NCBI RefSeq assembly: GCF_029888045.1
Contig: NZ_JARXRN010000021.1
Location: 294,935-358,934 of the forward strand
DNA: 64,000 nucleotides
Source of the DNA: Luteimonas rhizosphaericola
Lineage (GTDB): Bacteria > Pseudomonadota > Gammaproteobacteria > Xanthomonadales > Xanthomonadaceae
Direction: 5' to 3'
The translations under genes and the position numbers were made by a program. Numbering within the stretch: the first letter of the stretch is position 1; every line of letters begins with the position of its first letter. The notes below the pieces were generated by a model, which did not search any database, had not been told where the DNA came from, and saw nothing but the letters and a program-made list of their open reading frames with translations. Positions 38,329 through 47,513 of this stretch are shown one piece after another.

Positions 38329-39339
38329 TCAGCGCGCTGGGGTCAGCGTCCCGCCCGGATTGCCCGGAGAACCGGGCATCGGCTGCGACTGGAAGACGCT
38401 GTAGCCGCTGAACTGCCCGAGCGTGCCCTGGAACAGCATCGCCGCCATCGGAGGCGTGCTGACGATGAGCGTGGTCAGGATCAGGCCGAGCCCGCCCTGC
38501 TGCATCGCCATGCTGGTGAGGCTTTCGCCATCGCCGCCCACCCCCAGCATGCTGCCGATCCAGAAGGCGGTGCCGACCGCGATCACCATGTCCAGCGCCA
38601 GGGTGACCGTGACACTCAGTACCGCCATCGAGAAGATCGCGCCGACGCCATAGAGCAGCCATTTGTGGAACAACGGCTTGGTCGGCTCGAACAGCAGGCA
38701 GAGGATGAAGAGCGGGCCCAGCGCGAGCACCAGCCCGATGGCGAACTTGTTGAGCATGATCGCGGCGGCCGCGGTGATGGCCGGCAGGCCCAGGCCCGCG
38801 GTGATCATGGCCAGGGTCCGGTCCTTGCGCTCGCGCGTCTCCTCGTCGTAGGAGGTATCGACCGAATCGACCACCGTGAGCGCGGCCTGCATGATCGCCA
38901 GCGTTCGGTCGATGTCGGCATAGGCGTCCTCGCCGTCGGGATCGCCGGTCATCGTTTCGTTGACGGTCCGCGAGAGTCCGTCGGTGACCGTGCCGTAGAT
39001 CGGACCGAACGACGCGCCGAGCCCCAGCGCGATGCCGACGATAAAGGTCGCGCGCAGCGCATTGACCACCAGGGCCATCATCGATTCGCGCGACTGACCG
39101 GTGACGATCCGGTATCCCTGGACCATGATCCACAGCGTCAGCAGCAGCACACCGACCCCGCCGAGCACCCGGATCACGCGCTCCCCGAGATTGGGCAGGT
39201 ATTCGTGGATCAGCTCGTCGTCGACGAAGGCGTTGATCTCGTGGAAGAAGACGAAACTGGGCAGCCCGGCCCGGGCGGGAACCAGGTCCAGCAGTGTTCC
39301 CGCCAATGTGAGCATGCCGTCCATCGCGTCCCCGAGCAT
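38329..39339 (-). CDS. virB6: T4SS inner-membrane protein VirB6
   Basis: The 336-residue polytopic protein has at least five clear membrane segments (for example VIRVLGGVGVLLLTLWIMVQGY, ALRATFIVGIALGLGA, ALGPLFILCLLF and GVGAIFSMAVLSVTVTLALD). It has the VirB6/TrbL signature of a conserved Trp/Phe-rich centre (FEPTKPLFHKWLLYG). VirB6 forms part of the inner-membrane platform that passes substrate to VirB8, B2 and B9. It is the last gene of the operon; the C-terminus ends in a Pro/Gly-rich tail. ATG 39339 is preferred, with ATG 39324 as alternative. Confidence 0.88.
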   Translation of the reverse strand: MLGDAMDGMLTLAGTLLDLVPARAGLPSFVFFHEINAFVDDELIHEYLPNLGERVIRVLGGVGVLLLTLWIMVQGYRIVTGQSRESMMALVVNALRATFIVGIALGLGASFGPIYGTVTDGLSRTVNETMTGDPDGEDAYADIDRTLAIMQAALTVVDSVDTSYDEETRERKDRTLAMITAGLGLPAITAAAAIMLNKFAIGLVLALGPLFILCLLFEPTKPLFHKWLLYGVGAIFSMAVLSVTVTLALDMVIAVGTAFWIGSMLGVGGDGESLTSMAMQQGGLGLILTTLIVSTPPMAAMLFQGTLGQFSGYSVFQSQPMPGSPGNPGGTLTPAR

Positions 39340-39390
39340 CCGATTCCAGTTCCTGCGCTTCTCTTATGACGATCGCTTCATGCCCCGCGG

Positions 39391-40182
39391 TCAGCGATCC
39401 CGCGAGCGCGCGACCTGCAGCGCACCCTTCAAGGTCGCGTACTCGACGACGTGGCCGAGCAGGCTGCGCTTGTTGGTGAATGCGGCCTGCCCCGACCACG
39501 CCATTTCGTTTGAAAATGCCTCGATCTGGTGGGCGTAGTACTGAAGCTGACGCTGCGCGTTCTCCATCTCGGCGGCCTGTGCCGCCTGGAGCTGCTGGAT
39601 GGCATTCGAGTTGCGCTCGAGCCGCCCTCGCTCGTTGCCGCTGGTGCTTGCGCTTTCGGCCTGCAGCTTGGCAATCTCGGCATCCTGGGCTTGGACCTTC
39701 CTGATCACGTCCACCAGGAAGTTGTGCCGATGGTTGTCGAGCTGGACCATCGAGGCGCATGCGTCGTACTGTCGCTCTCGCGCCTTCGAGACCCGCCGAG
39801 GCGCCCTCACGCCGCCGAGCATCGCGCGCAGCCCTTCGGCGGCGAGCGGGCCACATCGCTCCTCCAGGAACGCGTTGTCAGCGCGCCGGCGCAGATCGGT
39901 GTCGCGAGGGCCGCGCTCGGACAGGAACTTCAGGCCGTTGACCTGTTGCTCCTGGATGTCCTGGATCTGGTTGCGAAGTTGCTGCAGCTGGTTGCTCAGC
40001 TGCTGCGCCTGCTTGATCTCGTCGCTGTACATCTGCTTGTACTGCTCGACCCACGCAAACTCGTTGATCTTGATATGGACTGCATCGGTCACCGGGGTCT
40101 GCGCATGGGCGGTCGATCCCAGCACCAAGCACAGCAGGACCATCGACTTCAGGGTGAACCGGATCAGATCCCGACTGTTCAT
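39391..40182 (-). CDS. virB5: T4SS VirB5-like secreted coiled-coil protein
   Basis: The 263-residue product has a signal peptide (MNSRDLIRFTLKSMVLLCLVLGSTAHA) and is then almost wholly helical and Gln-rich, as in IKQAQQLSNQLQQLRNQIQDIQ and the C-terminal IQQLQAAQAAEMENAQRQLQ. This is the pattern of VirB5/TraC minor pilus-tip proteins. Sequence in this family diverges strongly, so the call rests mainly on its position between virB4 and virB6, its length and coiled-coil form. VirB5 sits at the pilus tip and contacts the target cell. Confidence 0.72.
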   Translation of the reverse strand: MNSRDLIRFTLKSMVLLCLVLGSTAHAQTPVTDAVHIKINEFAWVEQYKQMYSDEIKQAQQLSNQLQQLRNQIQDIQEQQVNGLKFLSERGPRDTDLRRRADNAFLEERCGPLAAEGLRAMLGGVRAPRRVSKARERQYDACASMVQLDNHRHNFLVDVIRKVQAQDAEIAKLQAESASTSGNERGRLERNSNAIQQLQAAQAAEMENAQRQLQYYAHQIEAFSNEMAWSGQAAFTNKRSLLGHVVEYATLKGALQVARSRDR

Positions 40183-40246
40183 AGTGGTGTCCCTCTACGG
40201 TTGGCTGCCGCACATCCACGCACGGCGGTGGTGTTGACATCAGCGC

Positions 40247-42778
40247 TCACACTCGCGATCCCGCGTAACCGGCGCCGGATGAACGCAGCGCCCTGACGCC
40301 ATCCGTCGCGCGCTCTTTCAGCTCGTCCTGGCTTGCACCAGCGAAGGGCGCACGCATCGTGCCGGATCCCTTCCGCTCCGCGAAAAACCTCGGCAGCCAT
40401 CGCGCTGGCGTCAACTCGTCGCGGGCAATACCGGATCGCACCGATTCCTCGCCGATGATCCGATGCATGATCTCGATGTTGTCGGTACTCGCCGAGATCA
40501 CCGCCAGCGCATCGTCGAGGCCGCGAAGGTTCAACTGGCAGACGGTCGATCCATGGCCTTGCTTGACCAGGAAGGTGCGCGAGCGTTCGTCCAGGCTCTT
40601 GACCACCTGGAACTCGGCGTCGGTCAGCTTCAGTCCCTCGATGTAGTCCTCGCGCGAGGCATTTGGATTGGGCAGCAGGATCAGGGTCGCCGTCTGCTCG
40701 ATCAGCGCCGCGGAGATGTCGCTGGCGAGCGCATCCTCCGGACTCTGGGTGGCGAAGATCCCCATGCCGTTCTGCTTGCGGATGGTCTTCTGCTTGTTCT
40801 TGGCGAATTCCTTGAGTCCGCCCGATCCCTCGAGGATCTTCCAGAACTCGTCCATCACGTAGATCAGGCGCCGGCCGTCGATCAACCCCTCCAGCCGGTG
40901 CAGCAGATAGGCGATCACCGGCACGCGGACCTCCGGATTGTCGATGACGTCGGTGTAGTCGAAGCCGATGATGCTGGCGCGTTCGAGGTCGACGGTGTCC
41001 ACCGGATTGTCGAACACCCAACCCAGCGCGTTGCCGGCGGTCCACTTGCGCAGCCGCGCGTACAGGCCGTCGTCGCCCATGTTGGGCAGGCTCTTCTGCA
41101 GATTGGTCATCGAGCGCAGGTGCATCGGCATGTCGAGCATGCCCTCCACCGCACGGTGGATGTCCTCGTCCTCCCGCGCGGTGTACTGCGACTTGCCCGC
41201 CAGTTCCTTGACCAGGCCGGACAGGAACTGCACGTTCGCTTCGGTCCGCTCGCACTGCAGCGGGTTGAAACCGGTCGGCGAGCCGTTCTCGAGCGCCAGG
41301 TAGTTGCCGCCGCAGGCGCGCACGAAGATCTCGGCGCCGCGGTCCTTGTCGAAGAAGAAGATCGTGGGGCAGGGATCCAGCTTCTGCACCTGGCTGAGCA
41401 GGAAATTGATCAGCGCGGTCTTGCCGGTGCCCGACTTGCCGATCACCATGGTGTTGGCGATCGCCTTCTCGCCGGTCGAATCCTCGGCAGGATGGGTGGC
41501 GTGGAAGTTGAAGTAGTAGGGCTGTCCGTTGGTGGTCTGCAGGACGGTGACGCTTTCGCCCCAGGGATTGCGCTCACGCTTCCCGGTGGCGAAGTTGTGC
41601 AGAGGCGACAGGCCGAGGAAGTTCAGCGAGCTCACGTTCGCCAGCCGCGTGCGGAAGCGCCAGTTCGCGGGCAGCTGCGAGTAGAAGGAGGAGCACACGG
41701 CGAGGTCCTCCTTCGCGGAGACGAAGCCGGCATTCGACAGCTCCGCGCGCGCCGTGGCGATGTTGTGCGCCAGCTGCTCCTGGGTATCGGCATACAGCGC
41801 CATGATGAAGTGGTACTCGCCGAGCACGAAGTGCCCCGACGCGACCTGGTCCATCGCCTGGTCCAGCTCGACGATCTGGCTCACGGCCTTGTCGCCGGAG
41901 GAGATCATCATGCCCTTGGTGCGGTCGAGCACGCGCAGCGCGTCCTGCCGCCCCATCGGGCTGAATGAATGGGTGATGACGTATTCGAAGTCCAGGTACT
42001 TGAGGCCGTTGAGGATGCCCGGCCACGTCGCGTCGGAGTATTCCTTGATGTTGAGGATCGCCCCGAAGACGTTGCCGCCCGACGGGGTGCGGACCACGAA
42101 GTCGCCGGTCCTGGCCGAGAACATGTGCCGGCTGACGGCCAGGTAGTCGTGGACCGGCGCATTGAGCACTGGAACGGGCTCGTCGATGCGGTTGAGCAGG
42201 AACCCCAGATGCTCCAGGGTCTCCGAGAACACCACGCCGTTGTCCGCCTCGTACATGCCGAGCCGGACCGGGGCGTAGTCCTTCAGCACTGCCTCGACGT
42301 TGCCGGCCAGCTCCAGCAGCTTGGCCACTGCCTGGTCCTGCTGCGCCTGCAGGACCTCACGCTTGTGCGAGCGCTCGACCAGCCGCTTCCCGACCACGAT
42401 CGGCCGGTACAGCATGGTCAGGTACAGTTCGTTGCGCATGATGCGCTGCGACGACAGCAGGGCGAGATAGTCGTCCGACAGCTGCTGGTTGAAGGATTGC
42501 GCGAACCGTCCGTGCGCCTCGATCCGACCCCGACGGCGCAGGTCGTGGACCCAGAACGCGACGTTGACGAAATCCGGCGCCCGCAGTGTCTGCAGCATGC
42601 GATTGAACGTGTTGTGCCGGTGCTCCAGGTCCCACTCCTCGCGCCCGACGAACGGCAGCCCGTCGAGCCGCCACGACAGCATGAAATCGCCGCCGGTCGT
42701 CTTCACCACATGCGGCGACACGTGCGACGACACCGGAATGAAGTCGGCGATGGCGTGGTCCGGAGCCTGCATGGCCAT
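40247..42778 (-). CDS. virB4: T4SS ATPase VirB4
   Basis: The 843-residue protein has an N-terminal VirB4 domain and a C-terminal AAA+ domain. Walker A is in VIGKSGTGKTALINF (about residue 445) and Walker B in RRLIYVMDEFWKIL (about residue 640). It powers pilus assembly and substrate transport at the inner membrane. ATG 42778 lies 1 nt past the virB3 stop (TGACATG), so the two are coupled. Length is normal for VirB4, and I see no fusion with VirB3. Confidence 0.94.
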   Translation of the reverse strand: MAMQAPDHAIADFIPVSSHVSPHVVKTTGGDFMLSWRLDGLPFVGREEWDLEHRHNTFNRMLQTLRAPDFVNVAFWVHDLRRRGRIEAHGRFAQSFNQQLSDDYLALLSSQRIMRNELYLTMLYRPIVVGKRLVERSHKREVLQAQQDQAVAKLLELAGNVEAVLKDYAPVRLGMYEADNGVVFSETLEHLGFLLNRIDEPVPVLNAPVHDYLAVSRHMFSARTGDFVVRTPSGGNVFGAILNIKEYSDATWPGILNGLKYLDFEYVITHSFSPMGRQDALRVLDRTKGMMISSGDKAVSQIVELDQAMDQVASGHFVLGEYHFIMALYADTQEQLAHNIATARAELSNAGFVSAKEDLAVCSSFYSQLPANWRFRTRLANVSSLNFLGLSPLHNFATGKRERNPWGESVTVLQTTNGQPYYFNFHATHPAEDSTGEKAIANTMVIGKSGTGKTALINFLLSQVQKLDPCPTIFFFDKDRGAEIFVRACGGNYLALENGSPTGFNPLQCERTEANVQFLSGLVKELAGKSQYTAREDEDIHRAVEGMLDMPMHLRSMTNLQKSLPNMGDDGLYARLRKWTAGNALGWVFDNPVDTVDLERASIIGFDYTDVIDNPEVRVPVIAYLLHRLEGLIDGRRLIYVMDEFWKILEGSGGLKEFAKNKQKTIRKQNGMGIFATQSPEDALASDISAALIEQTATLILLPNPNASREDYIEGLKLTDAEFQVVKSLDERSRTFLVKQGHGSTVCQLNLRGLDDALAVISASTDNIEIMHRIIGEESVRSGIARDELTPARWLPRFFAERKGSGTMRAPFAGASQDELKERATDGVRALRSSGAGYAGSRV

Positions 42779-42779
42779 G

Positions 42780-43094
42780 TCAGTCGCCCTCGGCCACCGC
42801 GAACGCACGCCGGTAGCGGTTCGGTGAGAACACCCACATGCCGTCGTGCTGGCGCCGGTTGCGCGCCTTGAGCCTGAACTGGAATCGCAGGCCGAGCAGC
42901 CGGAAGATCATCTCGTCGCGACGCGCCATCTGCCGCATCACCACGATGACCACCGGGAGCAGCAGCAGGCAGAACATGTCGATGTAGAACGTCAGCAGCA
43001 GGCAGCCGCCGGCCGCGATGGTGAACGGGACGTACGGCACGCCCATGAACATGGGCGGCCGCGTGCATCCCTTGAACAGGACGTTCCTATGCAT
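42780..43094 (-). CDS. virB3: T4SS inner-membrane protein VirB3
   Basis: The 104-residue protein has one strongly hydrophobic region (VPFTIAAGGCLLLTFYIDMFCLLLLPVVIVV) likely forming one or two membrane helices, preceded by the family-like FKGCTRPPMFMGVP. ATG 43094 overlaps the virB2 stop by 8 nt. VirB3 works with VirB4 and VirB6 in the inner-membrane complex. Confidence 0.9.
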   Translation of the reverse strand: MHRNVLFKGCTRPPMFMGVPYVPFTIAAGGCLLLTFYIDMFCLLLLPVVIVVMRQMARRDEMIFRLLGLRFQFRLKARNRRQHDGMWVFSPNRYRRAFAVAEGD

Positions 43095-43482
43095 GGCGGG
43101 CCACGAGCTCGACCAGTGCCAGGGCCATCCCGCCACCGATCGCCCCGACTTCCGTGTCGGGAAGCAGCATCTTCGCGATCTGTGCGGCTGCGCCGATGAG
43201 GAAGCCGCCGATCAGCACCGGCGCGACATCGCCGATGCGCTTGTGGTTGAAGGCGATCTGGTAGCCGGCGAAGATGATCGCGATGGTCACGATCGCGATC
43301 GATGCGATGTTGAGCAGCCCGTTGATGTTGGTGAAGAAGGTGGTGACGCGGCCCGCCGCCTCGGCGCCGGGCGCGGCCCAGGCAAGCGAAGGAACGAGCA
43401 GCGCGCCCAAGAGCGCGAAAGCTGCGGACGTAGCCCGGACATGCGGGCGACGCTGGGTGGGGAGATGGTCGTTGTGTGTCAT
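43087..43482 (-). CDS. virB2: T4SS major pilin VirB2
   Basis: The 131-residue pre-pilin has a long signal peptide (MTHNDHLPTQRRPHVRATSA then AFALLGALLVPSLAWA) and a mature part with two membrane helices (GLLNIASIAIVTIAIIFAGYQIAF and VAPVLIGGFLIGAAAQIAKM) joined by a short basic loop, NHKRIGD. This is the VirB2 pilin topology. GGAG precedes ATG 43482 by about 9 nt. Confidence 0.92.
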   Translation of the reverse strand: MTHNDHLPTQRRPHVRATSAAFALLGALLVPSLAWAAPGAEAAGRVTTFFTNINGLLNIASIAIVTIAIIFAGYQIAFNHKRIGDVAPVLIGGFLIGAAAQIAKMLLPDTEVGAIGGGMALALVELVARHA

Positions 43483-43543
43483 GTTGAAGCTCCGGTCCTT
43501 GGTGGGTGGTACGGGGGGTTGGTTCCGCATCCTGATGCGTCGG

Positions 43544-44413
43544 TTAGAAGACGAAGGCGGCATCGTCCGATGTCGGTGGCTCGGGCGCCGGCGGCTCGGA
43601 TGCGGATGCTTGTGAGGCCGTCGGCGACACCCGGGCCACGGCGGCCGTCGCCGCGGACTCGGGTGCCCGCGCCGGCGGCAGGCCCAGCGGCGGTGCGCCG
43701 TCCGGCTGGAGCAGTACCGGCTGTCGCGCCCCGGGGAGGGCAGCCGCAGGCGCAGGAGACGGCGGCGTTGGCCCTGAAGCCGCCGTCTGCTGGTCTTCCA
43801 TCGCCGTCACGCCCTCCACCATCTGCGCGCGCGCCGGCTCGACGTTCCTCGCGGCGTCGCGGATGCGGCGTTGAAGCAGCGAATCGCGCCGATGCACGGG
43901 AGTGGCACGGCGGGTGAGGTTCGTGCCCTGCCCGGCCAGCGGGGTCGCGCTCGCGTCGGCATCCGGCCTGGCGCCCGCTTCCGCGTTCCATGACGCGAAC
44001 ACCTTCTGGACGTAGCCGTGGCGGAACCCGGTCGAGAAGTTGCCCGAGTAGTAGCAACTGAACGCCTTGCCCCAGTCGCCCGCGGCACGTGCATGGCATT
44101 CGGCGAGGATGCGCGATCCGGCCTGCAGGTTCGGGCAGGTCTGGAAGGCGCGTTCGTAGCTGTCCAGCCCATAGCTGGCCAGGTTGTAGCGGTTGACCTG
44201 GGCGATCCCCAGCGAGAAGTTGAAGCCCTTCTCCTCCAGCATGCGCGCGGTCGACACCGCCTCCGCCTGGTTGCGTGGCTGCCGGGCCAGCCGTCCACCC
44301 ACCACACCGATGGCGTACGGGTTGAAGGACGACTCCACGCGCACGACGTGCCGCATCACGTCGACGGGAACGGCGAGTTCGCCGCAGGCCATCAGCTCAA
44401 GTCCGGGCAGCAT
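43544..44413 (-). CDS. virB1: T4SS VirB1-like lytic transglycosylase
   Basis: The 289-residue protein has the soluble lytic transglycosylase domain in the first 165 residues, with the catalytic Glu in HVVRVESSFNPYAIGVVGG and NFSLGIAQVNRYN plus NLQAGSRILAECHARA. It opens peptidoglycan for T4SS assembly. A Pro/Ala-rich disordered tail of about 120 residues follows. I see no Sec signal peptide at the likely start (MLPGLELMACGELAVP) or upstream, which is odd for a periplasmic enzyme. It lies between virB11 and virB2. Confidence 0.88.
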   Translation of the reverse strand: MLPGLELMACGELAVPVDVMRHVVRVESSFNPYAIGVVGGRLARQPRNQAEAVSTARMLEEKGFNFSLGIAQVNRYNLASYGLDSYERAFQTCPNLQAGSRILAECHARAAGDWGKAFSCYYSGNFSTGFRHGYVQKVFASWNAEAGARPDADASATPLAGQGTNLTRRATPVHRRDSLLQRRIRDAARNVEPARAQMVEGVTAMEDQQTAASGPTPPSPAPAAALPGARQPVLLQPDGAPPLGLPPARAPESAATAAVARVSPTASQASASEPPAPEPPTSDDAAFVF

Positions 44414-44481
44414 GCGATGCCTCCGCGGCCGCGGTGCGACCATCCCTGTCGATGTCGAGCCAAAGCGTCATGTCGGCCTGC

Positions 44482-45525
44482 TCAGTGCGCCGCAAGCGCG
44501 CGTTGCGGATCGAAGTCGATCCCGGTGATGTAGCGACGGCCCGCATGCGCCTTGATGTGGACCACGATGTCGATCGTCATCCGCAGCAGCCGCTTGATGA
44601 CGGGGAACTCCAGCCCCGATCCCTCCACGGAGGCCTTGACCATCAGCGCCAGCTGGTCCCAGGTCTGTTCGGTACTCCCTGCATGGCAGCTGGTGATCGA
44701 GCCAGGATGCCCCGAGGCGCAGTTGCGGATGAAGTAGAACGCCTCGTCGCCGCGCAGCTCGGCGAGGATGATCCGGTCCGGCTTCATCCGCAGGCACGCC
44801 TCCATGCAGGTCTTGGCGGTGACATTGCCGGTGCTCTGCCCGCCCTTCGAGTACAGCAGGTGCACGACGTTCGGCTGCGGGATGAACAGCTCGCGCGCGT
44901 CCTCGATCGTCACCAATCGCTCGCGGGCGTCGATGTGGTTGACGAGTGATTTCATGAACGTGGTCTTGCCGCTGCCGGTGGCCCCCGACACCACCATGTT
45001 CTTGTGGTACTGCACCGCCTTGCCGAAGAACTCGCGGTAGTCGCCCCGGCCGCGCAGGTCCAGCAGTTCGCGGTCGTGCTCGCCCAGTTGCGCGCCGTCC
45101 TCGAGGATCTGCGAGAAGAACCCGTCCTCCTCGTACTGCGCCAGCGTCTTGCTGAACCTGGCCGGCAACCGGATGGTGATCGAGATCCGGTTCGCGTCGC
45201 AGGCCGGCGGAATCACGAACTGTGCGCGCTGCCCTGTCGGGAACGTCAGCGACACCATCGGATCGGCGTCGGTGATCCGCTGGCCCGTATTGCTTTCGTT
45301 GACCACCGAGGTGCAGAACTGGCGCGCGCGTTCGAACGTCAGCGTCGGCACGTCGACCCGCTGCCAGCCGTTGCGCGCGGTCTCCAGGTACAGCTCGCCC
45401 GGCCGGTTGATGCAGATCTCGGTGACATCGGCGGACTGCAGGTACTCGCCGATGCCGAGCACCTGGTACTGGTAGTCGAGGAACTCGCTGGAGACCCTGG
45501 CCACTGGCGAATTGTCGGCATCCAT
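44482..45525 (-). CDS. virB11: T4SS ATPase VirB11
   Basis: The 347-residue hexameric secretion ATPase shows Walker A at residues 181-188 (GATGSGKT), the Asp box (VTIEDARELFI), Walker B (DRIILAELRGDEAF) and the His box (SITSCHAGST). It docks with VirB4/VirD4 and switches the machine between pilus biogenesis and transport. GAGGA precedes ATG 45525, and the virB10 stop is 15 nt upstream. Confidence 0.95.
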   Translation of the reverse strand: MDADNSPVARVSSEFLDYQYQVLGIGEYLQSADVTEICINRPGELYLETARNGWQRVDVPTLTFERARQFCTSVVNESNTGQRITDADPMVSLTFPTGQRAQFVIPPACDANRISITIRLPARFSKTLAQYEEDGFFSQILEDGAQLGEHDRELLDLRGRGDYREFFGKAVQYHKNMVVSGATGSGKTTFMKSLVNHIDARERLVTIEDARELFIPQPNVVHLLYSKGGQSTGNVTAKTCMEACLRMKPDRIILAELRGDEAFYFIRNCASGHPGSITSCHAGSTEQTWDQLALMVKASVEGSGLEFPVIKRLLRMTIDIVVHIKAHAGRRYITGIDFDPQRALAAH

Positions 45526-45540
45526 GCCCGTGGTCCTCGA

Positions 45541-46746
45541 TCAGCGCAGCACGGCCGCGAAGTCCACGTCCTGCGCGACGTAGACGTTGAGCAGCGTGCC
45601 CTGGTTGATGGTGACCGTGGGCGGACGCGCCATGCTGCGCTCCAGTGCCATGTTCGCCAGTCGCTCCATGGTGCGGGCGGTGCTGCTCTCGTACGGGTTC
45701 TGGATCGCGACGCCGCCTTCGAAGCTGGTCGACGGCGGACCGTTCTTGGCGCCGACATACTTGAAGGCGTCGCTGAGCAGGCTGATCATCAGCGCCGACG
45801 AGATGCGCTGGCCCCAGTGCGCGCTGTAGTGGCCCTCGTTGCCGGCCGCGCCCAGCATGTCCACGCCGGGGCTGCTCATGTTCACGTCCAGGCCGTTGGG
45901 CGTGGTGATGCGGTCCCAGACGATCGCCGCGCGCTCGCCGATGATGGCGTCGGACTGGTAGCGCCCCATCACCTTCGAACCGCGCGGCAGCAGCAGCCTG
46001 CGTCCGTTCACCGAATACACCGGCTCGGTCACGATGCACGAGGTGAAGCCGGGCACGTCGGTGATGATGCGCGACTCCAGCACGCAACGGATGTAGGTCC
46101 CGCGCAGCAGCAGCGTGTTCGGATTGTTCAATGGCTGCGCCGCGGACCGGCCGCGGCTTGCGGCCGCAGGCGGGAGGCTGCCCGGGGCGCCGCCGGACTG
46201 GGCGGCCATCATCCGCGCGTACTCCTCCGGCGACATGCTGCCGGGGGCCGCGGCGGGCGACTGGCCGCCATGGATCCCGACCGAATCGCGCATGCGCCGC
46301 TCGCGCAACGACGGCACGTCCTCTCCGCCCAGGGAAGGCAGGCGCGTGCCTGCGGGCGCCGGAGCCGGATCTTCGATCACGGGCAACGGCGGCAGGGTGT
46401 CGGACGGGTCCGCCACCACAGGTGCGGGCGGCGGCGGCAGGTCGGGCAGGTCCGGTGCGTCCGGGATGACCAGCGGCTGCTGGTTTCCGGCGCGGGTGGC
46501 CGAAGGCTCCGGGTCGGACATGGCGCTACCGAAGATCAGCGCGGCCGCGACAAGCAGCAGGAGGACGAGCGCGGCCAGGAACAGCAGCGCCTTGCGGTTG
46601 AGCCGCTGCGCTTCGGCCGAGGCCAGGTGCGGGGCGCCCGCGTCCAGATCCGGCCCGGCAAAGGCATCCTGGCGGGCCTGGTAAGGGTTGGAGGCAGGTG
46701 CATCGCGCTCCTGTCCGCCCGGCGCGTGATCGCTGGGTCGATTCAT
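45541..46746 (-). CDS. virB10: T4SS core-complex protein VirB10
   Basis: The 401-residue protein has a cytoplasmic N-terminus, one membrane helix (KALLFLAALVLLLLVAAALIFG), a Pro-rich periplasmic linker (DLPDLPPPPAPVV), and the VirB10/TrbI C-terminal beta-barrel domain with LLLRGTYIRCVLESRIITDVPGF. It spans both membranes in the core complex with VirB7 and VirB9. ATGA overlap (46743-46746) couples it to virB9. Confidence 0.94.
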   Translation of the reverse strand: MNRPSDHAPGGQERDAPASNPYQARQDAFAGPDLDAGAPHLASAEAQRLNRKALLFLAALVLLLLVAAALIFGSAMSDPEPSATRAGNQQPLVIPDAPDLPDLPPPPAPVVADPSDTLPPLPVIEDPAPAPAGTRLPSLGGEDVPSLRERRMRDSVGIHGGQSPAAAPGSMSPEEYARMMAAQSGGAPGSLPPAAASRGRSAAQPLNNPNTLLLRGTYIRCVLESRIITDVPGFTSCIVTEPVYSVNGRRLLLPRGSKVMGRYQSDAIIGERAAIVWDRITTPNGLDVNMSSPGVDMLGAAGNEGHYSAHWGQRISSALMISLLSDAFKYVGAKNGPPSTSFEGGVAIQNPYESSTARTMERLANMALERSMARPPTVTINQGTLLNVYVAQDVDFAAVLR

Positions 46747-47513
46747 CGTTCCGCACTCCTGCGCAGGCCAATGACGTTGTCGCCATGCCTCAGGACGAGG
46801 TAGGGATAGGTGCCATGGACGACGATCGTGTCGCCCTCGACCGTCGTGTTGACGATGAACTCGTCGCCGTCCTCTTCCTGCCGGGCGAACACCGCGGGGA
46901 AATTGCCGCTCGGGAACCGCGTGCGATCGCCCATCCGGATGTAGGTGAACTGGCGGTCGTCGTAGACGGTGGCGGGAATCAGCCAGGCGGGATGGCGCTT
47001 GCGATAGGCCACGTCGTACCCGAAGTGGTACCGCCTGCCGGCGTGCTGCGCGGTACTGAGCTCGTGCACCTCCTCGACCGGATCGCTGGCGGCGGCGAAC
47101 GCGGTGTCGTTCGGATAGGTGAAGCGGATGCGGTACTGGACGCCCGCGGCCTTGGCCTGCTCGAGCGCCCGCCAGTCCGTGGCCACGACCTTGAGCTCCA
47201 GGACATAGGCGTGGACGGCGGTGCGGATCAGCAGGTTGGTGTCGACGTCCACGTCGCGGGGCCTGAGGTAGAACACGTTGTCGCGGCGGTTCAGGTCCCA
47301 GCCGCCGCTGAAGCCGGTGCTGTAGTCGAGGATTTCCTCGTTCGGACTGAGTTCGATCTGCGTGGTGATGCCGAGCCCGGTCCGCACCTGGTAGATCCGG
47401 TCGGGCTCGTAGACGTACTCGTCCAGCGCCTGCGCCCACGCCGGCAGGCCCACGCCCGAAGCCAGCAGCAGCGCAAGCGCGAACCACGCGGCGATCTGTC
47501 GCGCGCGGGTCAT
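46743..47513 (-). CDS. virB9: T4SS core-complex protein VirB9
   Basis: The 256-residue protein has a signal peptide (MTRARQIAAWFALALLLASGVGLPAWA), an N-terminal beta domain (YEPDRIYQVRTGLGITTQIELS) and the CagX-type C-terminal domain (RRYHFGYDVAYRKR, PATVYDDRQFTYIRMGD) that binds VirB7 at the outer membrane. It overlaps virB8 and virB10 by 4 nt each (ATGA). Confidence 0.94.
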   Translation of the reverse strand: MTRARQIAAWFALALLLASGVGLPAWAQALDEYVYEPDRIYQVRTGLGITTQIELSPNEEILDYSTGFSGGWDLNRRDNVFYLRPRDVDVDTNLLIRTAVHAYVLELKVVATDWRALEQAKAAGVQYRIRFTYPNDTAFAAASDPVEEVHELSTAQHAGRRYHFGYDVAYRKRHPAWLIPATVYDDRQFTYIRMGDRTRFPSGNFPAVFARQEEDGDEFIVNTTVEGDTIVVHGTYPYLVLRHGDNVIGLRRSAER

